A stretch of DNA of 12,561 nt from Bacteroidales bacterium (GTDB lineage: Bacteria > Bacteroidota > Bacteroidia > Bacteroidales > NBLH01): contig JAOZNO010000037.1 in the NCBI GenBank assembly GCA_029933755.1, forward strand, positions 1 to 12,561, given 5' to 3'. Of the stretch, positions 7,559 to 12,561 are shown piece by piece. Position 1 is the stretch's first letter. Every line of letters begins with the position of its first letter. The position numbers and the translations under genes were made by a program. The notes under the pieces are model-generated. The model was not told where the DNA came from and searched no databases. It saw only the letters and a list, made by a program, of their open reading frames with translations.

Positions 7559-8529
7559 TTATTTATTAAAAAAGTATTTATGCTGTACATAATTAGTGAA
7601 GATTTGTTTTCCTTTTTCATTTAAATGAGAATTATCACCAAAATATTTGTCTTTGTAATAGTAAACTGTATCTGAAATAGCAAAATCAGGATATTTATTT
7701 TCTATATTTTTTATATATTTTTTATATTCCAGAATAAAGTTTTTATCCAAACGTTGATAGGAACTTTCATTCATGGGCATAAAATCAAAAATGAGATATA
7801 TGTTCTCTTTTTGACATAAATCCATCAGTTTTAAGAAATATAAGTTTAATAGAGCAGAAACCTTAAATGATTTTAATTTTGATTCGTAATTTAGCTCCGA
7901 ACATCTATCTTTTAAGCCGGATAAACCCAAACTCCTTTTTCTAATTGAAAATGATGAATAATTTGTTCATTTTTTTGTTTGGCTAAAAAAACATGGTTTT
8001 TATATAAGTCTGTTTGGTAATATTCAATGTAATTTAACTGATACAATAAATATTGGGGGTATGGAAAGCTACCAAGAACAGTATCAGAAGGAAATTGCTT
8101 AAGCTTACTATGTATTTCGCTAAACTGTTTGTGGCTGAAATAATTATTCCGGATGGCATAACCCCAAAATGAATAGGCTTCAATGAATGTACGTGGTGAA
8201 AATGAAACAAAAATAGTATCGGGTTTTGAATAAGTTTGAATATAGTTATTTAGTGCATAATACATTTCAATTGGTGAAGAACCTCCGGCAGCAAACGACC
8301 ATGCATTCGATATTTTTTTTATATTTATATTGGTGTTTACACGTGAATCACCTAGGAATAAAATGTTTGATTTTTCAATTTCAATTTTATTCTCAAAAAT
8401 TTGTCTAAAATAATACCATCTTGTATTGTCTACTGAATTATAGTGCATAGGGAAAAAAGCCAGATACAAAAAAAGAATTATATACAGTACAAAAACAAAA
8501 ATAGTAGATTTGAAAAATAGTTTCTTCAT
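7559..8529 (-). pseudogene. Membrane-anchored SGNH (DltD/AlgJ-like) protein, split by a frameshift
   Basis: Two minus-strand frames together make one SGNH-fold protein of about 324 residues. The first frame (8529-7912, 205 residues, starting MKKLFF) has an N-terminal membrane segment (about 9-27), the nucleophile motif GDS (Ser62) and a following FAAGGSSP block. It stops at 7914-7912, just after WVYP. The second frame (7930-7559, no ATG at its start) carries the rest, including the catalytic pair D-x-x-H in DNSHLNEKG. The join needs one extra base near 7915-7925; for example one more G in CCGGC would read P-G-L-K-D. No slippery heptamer is seen in the right phase, so programmed frameshifting is unlikely. 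The gene follows the MBOAT gene; such pairs modify surface polymers with acyl groups, the SGNH protein completing transfer. This is either a real null or phase-variant mutation or a sequence error. Confidence 0.75.
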
Positions 8530-8573
8530 GTTTAAAAATGTGCATCTGGTCAAAGAATATTGCTATACTCGTC

Positions 8574-8581
8574 CAAATTTA
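8574..8581 (-). promoter_or_regulatory. Candidate -7 promoter element for the SGNH gene
   Basis: Read on the minus strand this is TAAATTTG, an exact match to TAnnTTTG. It lies 44 bp before the ATG at 8529, giving a leader of roughly 35-40 nt. No good TTTG -33 box was found at the usual spacing. Together with the hairpin just after the MBOAT stop, it suggests the SGNH gene may be transcribed separately. Confidence 0.4.
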
Positions 8582-8674
8582 GTAAATTTATGTAATATCA
8601 GAATTAAAGTTAACGTTTTAATAATAGTTTAGATTTTTTCGTAATAGGTTTAGGTTAATAAGTTAATAGATTAA

Positions 8675-8702
8675 GGTGATCATTTTTGGTCACCTTTTTT
8701 TT
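8675..8702 (+). terminator. Terminator-like hairpin at the 3' end of the MBOAT gene
   Basis: GGTGATCA (8675-8682), a TTTT loop and TGGTCACC (8687-8694) form an 8-bp stem with one G-T pair, followed by eight T residues (8695-8702). The T-tract is on the plus strand, whereas the flanking genes run on the minus strand. On the minus strand the stem comes 6 nt after the MBOAT stop and is followed only by TTAATCTATTAA, a poor tract. It could be a weak terminator or mRNA 3'-end stabiliser for the MBOAT transcript, or end an unannotated plus-strand transcript. Confidence 0.5.
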
Positions 8703-10119
8703 AAAACTGAAAATAAATAAATGGTTTCATACCCCAATTACCGAGACCAATTAAGCATAGTGCTGAAACAAAATATATAGTCCATCTTTGATAAATCGGT
8801 TTTTCGGATATAAATTCTACTATACTCTTTTCTCGTTCAATTATCCACACTATAAAAAGAATTAAAACGGACAAAAAGTTTACAAGCATTGATGGACGAT
8901 CAAATGATATTCTTGGTGTAAATAATTTTTCAGAAAAGAGATTATCTAATAAGATAACAAAATCACTAATTGAATTTGCTCTGAAAATAAGCCATCCAAA
9001 GCTTGTTGCTAAAAATACCAATCCAATCTTAAGGAATAAAACAGTTCTGTTGCTTTTTATGCTTGCTTTTTGTTTTTTTAAAAATAAGTTTTCAGATAAA
9101 TATAAAATTACATGATATGCTCCCCATAATATAAAAGTCCATTTTGCACCATGCCACAGGCCACTTAATACAAAAGTTATTGCAATAGCATAAACCCATT
9201 TAAATTGTCCATGTTGGCTACCGCCCAGAGAGATGTAAACATAATCTTTAAACCATGTGGAAAGAGATATATGCCACCGCTGCCAAAACTCTTTGATTGA
9301 AGAGGCAAAATAAGGCCTTTTAAAGTTAATCATCAAGTTATAGCCCATTACCTTTGCTGCTCCTCTTGCAATATCTGTATAACCTGAAAAGTCAGCATAA
9401 ATCTGAATTGCAAAAAAGAATGTAACCAGAATAATATCCCAACCGTAGTAGTTTTCAGGATTATTGTAGACTATATCTACAAACCTGGCCATATTATCAG
9501 CAATGACCAATTTTTGAAAAAAGCCCCAAAACATTAGCTTTAAACCGTCAGTTACTCTTTTATATTCGAAATTAAATTTTTTATCAAATTGAGGTAATAA
9601 GCTTCCGGCACGTTCAATTGGCCCTGCAACCAATTGTGGAAAAAACGAAACATACAAAGCAAATTTTACAAAACTATGTTCAACTTTAATTTTATTTCGG
9701 TACACATCAATTGTATATGACATGCTTTGGAAAGTATAAAATGAAATTCCTACGGGTAATAATAATTGATGTGCTAAAGAATTATTAAATAAATTAATTT
9801 GCTGAAAGAAACTACTTACATTTTCACTAAAAAAATTAAAATATTTAAAAGCAAACAATGTTCCCAGGTTTACAATTAAACTTAAGTATAAGAAGCATTT
9901 TTTTTGCCTTGTTTTTTCAGTTTTTTGGATTTTTAAAGCAGCAAAATAATCAATTGATGTAGAAAATATGATAAGAAAAATATATTCTGCTTTCCAACTC
10001 ATGTAAAAATACCAACTTGCCAGTAAAAGCAGGTGTTTTCTCCACTTAAAAGGCAAGGCAAAATAGATGAAAACTATTATTGGGAAAAAAACCAAGAAAT
10101 GGAATGAGTTAAAAAGCAT
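8701..10119 (-). CDS. MBOAT-family O-acyltransferase (AlgI/DltB type)
   Basis: A 472-residue polytopic inner-membrane protein of the MBOAT family. Members such as AlgI and DltB move acyl groups (often acetyl) across the membrane for attachment to exported polysaccharides or other surface polymers. Family marks are PVGISFYTFQSMSY (about 122-135), SFFPQLVAGPIER (158-170), YADFSGYTDIARG (241-253), FWQRWHISLSTWF (His283) and SGLWHGAKWTF, which contains the invariant active-site His323. Many hydrophobic segments span the whole length, and the size is usual for AlgI-like proteins. The gene is complete, with start at ATG 10119. Its likely partner is the SGNH gene downstream, 170 bp away, which is disrupted here. 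The polymer target cannot be told: no polysaccharide-synthesis genes are in the window. A strong terminator at 10250 separates it from the GH65-GH13 operon, so it must have its own promoter, which was not identified. Confidence 0.93.
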   Translation of the reverse strand: MLFNSFHFLVFFPIIVFIYFALPFKWRKHLLLLASWYFYMSWKAEYIFLIIFSTSIDYFAALKIQKTEKTRQKKCFLYLSLIVNLGTLFAFKYFNFFSENVSSFFQQINLFNNSLAHQLLLPVGISFYTFQSMSYTIDVYRNKIKVEHSFVKFALYVSFFPQLVAGPIERAGSLLPQFDKKFNFEYKRVTDGLKLMFWGFFQKLVIADNMARFVDIVYNNPENYYGWDIILVTFFFAIQIYADFSGYTDIARGAAKVMGYNLMINFKRPYFASSIKEFWQRWHISLSTWFKDYVYISLGGSQHGQFKWVYAIAITFVLSGLWHGAKWTFILWGAYHVILYLSENLFLKKQKASIKSNRTVLFLKIGLVFLATSFGWLIFRANSISDFVILLDNLFSEKLFTPRISFDRPSMLVNFLSVLILFIVWIIEREKSIVEFISEKPIYQRWTIYFVSALCLIGLGNWGMKPFIYFQF

Positions 10120-10249
10120 TGTAACTTTCGTTAGATTTTATGATTCTATTCTAAGTTGGATTACTCCTAAAAGCTGTGAATATGTGAATAATTAAGAAAA
10201 AATAATATTCGTTTTTTTTATTCATTTGTGCAATCGTGGCTAATATAAC

Positions 10250-10284
10250 AAAAAAACACCCTGAGAACAAATGCTCCCAGGGTG
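10250..10284 (-). terminator. Intrinsic terminator of the GH65-GH13 operon
   Basis: On the minus strand CACCCTG (10284-10278), a 14-nt loop and CAGGGTG (10263-10257) form a GC-rich 7-bp stem. A GAG/CTC pairing inside the loop can add to it. The stem is followed at once by seven T residues (10256-10250). It lies about 180 nt after the GH13 stop in the right orientation. On the plus strand the stem is followed by AAAACC, so it acts in one direction only. Confidence 0.85.
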
Positions 10285-10302
10285 AAAACCTAACTATGTA
10301 GT

Positions 10303-10426
10303 CTCAGCAAGAAAACGCCAATAATTTCGTTACTCTTGCTTTGAAAATCATCATTTACATCAGTAAACTTCTGATTTTCAAAACTTTGAAAGCCTTATTC
10401 TTGACGTTTTCTTATCTGATACTGAG
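10303..10426 (-). repeat. Long imperfect inverted repeat in the GH13 3' region
   Basis: Two 42-nt arms (10309-10350 and 10372-10413) pair in register without gaps: 9 bp AAGAAAACG/CGTTTTCTT, then two short helices of 3 bp, a mostly unpaired 14/14 internal loop, then 11 bp TTTGAAAATCA/TGATTTTCAAA. A tip hairpin TTTAC-ATCA-GTAAA (10354-10367) and an outer CTCAG/CTGAG (10303-10307/10422-10426) extend it. It sits between the GH13 stop and the operon terminator, so it would be transcribed as a structured 3' untranslated region. No protein-coding explanation was found. Alternatives are a decayed MITE or IS remnant. Confidence 0.6.
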
Positions 10427-10463
10427 TTTTCGTGCAAATACTATGTATGAGAAAAGCTATTTG

Positions 10464-11870
10464 CTATTTCTTTACATAAACCCTGTATTCCCAGGCTTGC
10501 ATTTCAAACTCTTCATTATTTAATGTATTCTCTGAAAACATGTCTGCATATTCTTTATCAGCTAATTCAATTTCCAGCTTCACTTTTTGCATATCTTTTG
10601 TAAAATTAAAAATAACATAAACTATGTCGTTTCCCTTTTCTCTGCTAAAAGCAAATATTTTTTCATCATCAGAAGTTTTTATTCTAGTCATGCTTCCACC
10701 TTTATTACCATTCCAAAGTGCAGTATGTTCTTTTTTAAGATTAAGTAATGACTTGTAGAATGGTCTCAAATCTTCACCAGCTTCCCAGTCTATTTCATCT
10801 TTTTCAAAAAATGCTAATCTTTTATTTAAACCAGCTTCCTGACCACTGTAAATTAAAGGCATTCCCGGTATTGTTGCAGATAAAACAGCCATTGCCTTGC
10901 TTGCATCTCCCATTCGCTCTGTTACTGTTCCGTTCCATGTATTTTCATCATGGTTACTTGTAAAATACATTCGTATTGCATTGGCAGGATATTTAAGTGC
11001 ATCTTTTTCAAAGTATGCATCAATATCTTTCACAGATTTTTCACCTTTCGCAACATGATTCATTAAATGATGAAATTCCCAACTGTAGCTCATGTCAAAT
11101 GCATTGAAGTGCATATCAGTTGATTCCCATTCTGCTAACATAAAAACAGGCTTAATTTTATCAAGCTCTTTACGGGCTTCATCCCAAAAATCAGTTGGAA
11201 CCATACCGGCAACATCACAACGGTATCCATCAATATCAGTCTCAGCTACCCAAAATTTAAGCGCATTTATCATTTCTTTCCTCAAGTCTTTATTATCATA
11301 GTTTAAATCCATAACATCTGACCAATCCGTATCCTTTGGCGACATAAAATTTCCTAAACTATCTTTTGTATAAAACTCGGGATGATCTTTTACCCAAACA
11401 TTATCCCAGGCCGTGTGATTTGCAACCCAGTCTAAAACAACATACATACCCATTTCATGGATTTTTGCAACAAGAGTTTTAAACTCTTCCTTGGTTCCAA
11501 AATCAGGGTTTACTTCTGTATAATTCTGAATAGAATATGCACTACCCATACCTCCTTTACGATTCTTTTCACCTACCGGGTAAATTGGCATTAACCAAAG
11601 AATATCAACACCTAACTCTTTAAGTTTTGGAAGATGTTCTTCAAATTCCTTTATAGTACCTGATTTTGTGTATTGTCTTATATTTACTTCATAAATGTTT
11701 GCTGATTTAATCCAGTCAACATGCTTAACAGCAAATTCGCTGAATTCTTTTGTTTCTAATGTATCCATTGTTTTTTCTTTATCATCAATTGATTGGTTGT
11801 TGCATGCATTTAAAACTAAAAATAGAGCTATAGCAGAAAATGCACTAAGTAATTTTGAATAATTTGTCAT
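10464..11870 (-). CDS. GH13 alpha-amylase lipoprotein
   Basis: A complete 468-residue alpha-amylase-family enzyme that should hydrolyse alpha-1,4-glucans or maltodextrins at the cell envelope. It has a lipoprotein signal peptide with lipobox LNAC (Cys23), followed by an acidic linker SIDDKEK that resembles an export signal for surface lipoproteins. The (beta/alpha)8 barrel spans about 50-385, with conserved region I DWVANH (147-152), nucleophile Asp219 in GYRCDVAG, acid/base Glu247 in LAEWES and transition-state Asp308 in TSNHDEN. A C-terminal beta domain ends at 468. All three catalytic residues are present. Start ATG 11870 gives the correct signal peptide. It lies 46 bp downstream of the GH65 gene in the same direction, a pairing common in Bacteroidota maltose/starch loci, and ends before a long hairpin and intrinsic terminator. 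Whether it is an endo-amylase or an alpha-glucosidase cannot be told from motifs alone. Confidence 0.94.
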   Translation of the reverse strand: MTNYSKLLSAFSAIALFLVLNACNNQSIDDKEKTMDTLETKEFSEFAVKHVDWIKSANIYEVNIRQYTKSGTIKEFEEHLPKLKELGVDILWLMPIYPVGEKNRKGGMGSAYSIQNYTEVNPDFGTKEEFKTLVAKIHEMGMYVVLDWVANHTAWDNVWVKDHPEFYTKDSLGNFMSPKDTDWSDVMDLNYDNKDLRKEMINALKFWVAETDIDGYRCDVAGMVPTDFWDEARKELDKIKPVFMLAEWESTDMHFNAFDMSYSWEFHHLMNHVAKGEKSVKDIDAYFEKDALKYPANAIRMYFTSNHDENTWNGTVTERMGDASKAMAVLSATIPGMPLIYSGQEAGLNKRLAFFEKDEIDWEAGEDLRPFYKSLLNLKKEHTALWNGNKGGSMTRIKTSDDEKIFAFSREKGNDIVYVIFNFTKDMQKVKLEIELADKEYADMFSENTLNNEEFEMQAWEYRVYVKK

Positions 11871-11916
11871 AATTTTTTTTGTTTAAATTCCTATTTTGAA
11901 TCTAAAAGATATATAT

Positions 11917-12561
11917 TTATTCTACTTTAATAGATTTATTTGCAGCAATTTCTACTTGTTTTCCATTTAGTAAAATAGTAATTGCTTTATCAAATGTATT
12001 TTTTATTTCAACCTTCTTTTTTGTAATATTAATCGTGAGTAAATGCTCTCTAAACCTAATTTTAAATGAATAAGATGTCCAGTTGTCGGGAATATATGGA
12101 TTAAACTGCAATTGATTGTTTTTTACACGCATTCCACCAAATCCTTCAATAACAGACATCCATGTACCTGCCATACTTGTAATATGACAACCTTCATCTG
12201 CTTCGTGATTATAATCATCCAAGTCTAAACGTGCAGTTTGCAGGTAAAAATCATAGGCCATTTTTCGTTTTCCAAGATTAGAGGCTAAAATTGAATGAAT
12301 ACAAGGAGAGAGTGACGATTCATGAACGGTTCTTTTTTCATAAAAATCAAAATTCTTTTCCAATGAACCTTTATCAAAATCATCCTCAAAAAAGTACATT
12401 CCTTGCAGAACATCAGCTTGTTTAATAAAAGGTGATCTTAAAATTCTATCCCATGACCATGTTTGGTTTAATGGTCTTATTTCTTTATCTAAATCTGATA
12501 CAAGAATCTGTTCTTTATCTAAATATCCATCCTGTTGTAAGAAAACTCCTTTCTGTTTATA
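11917..12561 (-). CDS. GH65 family glycoside phosphorylase/hydrolase, C-terminal part (cut by window edge)
   Basis: The last 214 codons of a GH65 enzyme; the frame stays open to the right edge, so the internal Met at 12399 is not the start. Recognisable GH65 blocks are a QQDGYLD-like segment (about codons 9-15 of the fragment), KQADVLQGMYF, and near the C-terminus ITSMAGTWMSVIEGFGGMR, followed by a small beta-sandwich tail ending in LLNGKQVEIAAN. GH65 members are mostly maltose, trehalose or kojibiose phosphorylases. With a GH13 gene directly downstream, maltose phosphorylase is the best guess, giving glucose and beta-glucose-1-phosphate. The catalytic glutamate region lies beyond the window, so phosphorylase versus hydrolase and substrate cannot be confirmed. 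No signal peptide can be judged. It is the upstream gene of the two-gene unit seen here and probably belongs to a longer operon. Confidence 0.88.
   Translation of the reverse strand, partial: YKQKGVFLQQDGYLDKEQILVSDLDKEIRPLNQTWSWDRILRSPFIKQADVLQGMYFFEDDFDKGSLEKNFDFYEKRTVHESSLSPCIHSILASNLGKRKMAYDFYLQTARLDLDDYNHEADEGCHITSMAGTWMSVIEGFGGMRVKNNQLQFNPYIPDNWTSYSFKIRFREHLLTINITKKKVEIKNTFDKAITILLNGKQVEIAANKSIKVE

Larger units (their letters stand above)
10120..10463. other. Intergenic region between GH13 and MBOAT genes
   Basis: 344 bp with no gene. From the GH13 stop going left it holds the long imperfect hairpin (10303-10426), the intrinsic terminator (10250-10284), and about 130 bp that must contain the MBOAT promoter and leader. 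No clear TAnnTTTG box was found for MBOAT. An 8-bp direct repeat, ACTATGTA, occurs at 10293-10300 and 10440-10447, on either side of the hairpin. Confidence 0.6.

Noticed and set aside
7905..7935. Programmed -1 ribosomal frameshift joining the two SGNH frames
   Set aside because: No X-XXY-YYZ slippery heptamer lies in the correct phase and no stimulatory structure was evident. Mutation or sequence error explains it better.
10288..10447. The long hairpin as an integron attC site, because ACCTAAC at 10288-10294 fits RYYYAAC
   Set aside because: No matching GTTRRRY core is found at the other end, and there is no integrase or cassette array.

Overview
The window is AT-rich DNA from a member of the Bacteroidota. 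The evidence is the protein families (a Gln-cleaved secreted S9 peptidase, acid-tailed lipoprotein amylases, a TPR-type histidine kinase), start codons preceded by A-rich sequence rather than strong Shine-Dalgarno sites, and octamers fitting the Bacteroidota -7 box TAnnTTTG. The genus cannot be fixed from this sequence. No rRNA, tRNA, CRISPR array, transposase or phage gene was seen.

Layout, left to right. (1) The 5' end of a GH13 alpha-amylase-family lipoprotein runs off the left edge on the minus strand. Its upstream region carries a perfect LacI-family operator palindrome. (2) Two plus-strand genes follow: a secreted prolyl dipeptidyl-peptidase (S9B/DPP IV type) and a small cysteine-cluster protein (YkgJ type). 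They are separated by about 300 bp containing a nested inverted-repeat element. (3) A minus-strand signalling operon encodes, in transcription order, a TPR-sensor histidine kinase, a stand-alone receiver, and a receiver fused by a coiled coil to a PP2C/SpoIIE phosphatase. (4) A minus-strand surface-acylation pair follows: an MBOAT O-acyltransferase (AlgI/DltB type) and a membrane-anchored SGNH protein. The SGNH gene is split by a frameshift. (5) At the right edge, the C-terminal part of a GH65 glycoside phosphorylase/hydrolase and a second GH13 lipoprotein form a minus-strand operon. It ends in a strong intrinsic terminator preceded by a long imperfect hairpin.

How the genes may work together (inference). 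The GH13 and GH65 genes at both ends fit a Bacteroidota maltose/starch utilisation locus: surface or periplasmic amylases release maltodextrins and GH65 processes maltose. The LacI-type operator fits sugar-responsive control, but no LacI gene is in the window. The kinase/receiver/receiver-phosphatase set looks like one pathway that turns an envelope signal into PP2C phosphatase activity. Its target is not encoded here. The most notable items are this signalling operon (including an unusually long spacer in the kinase core), the disrupted SGNH partner of the MBOAT, the long hairpin in the GH13 3' region, and the nested repeat element after the peptidase gene. I did not find convincing evidence of a wholly new system.
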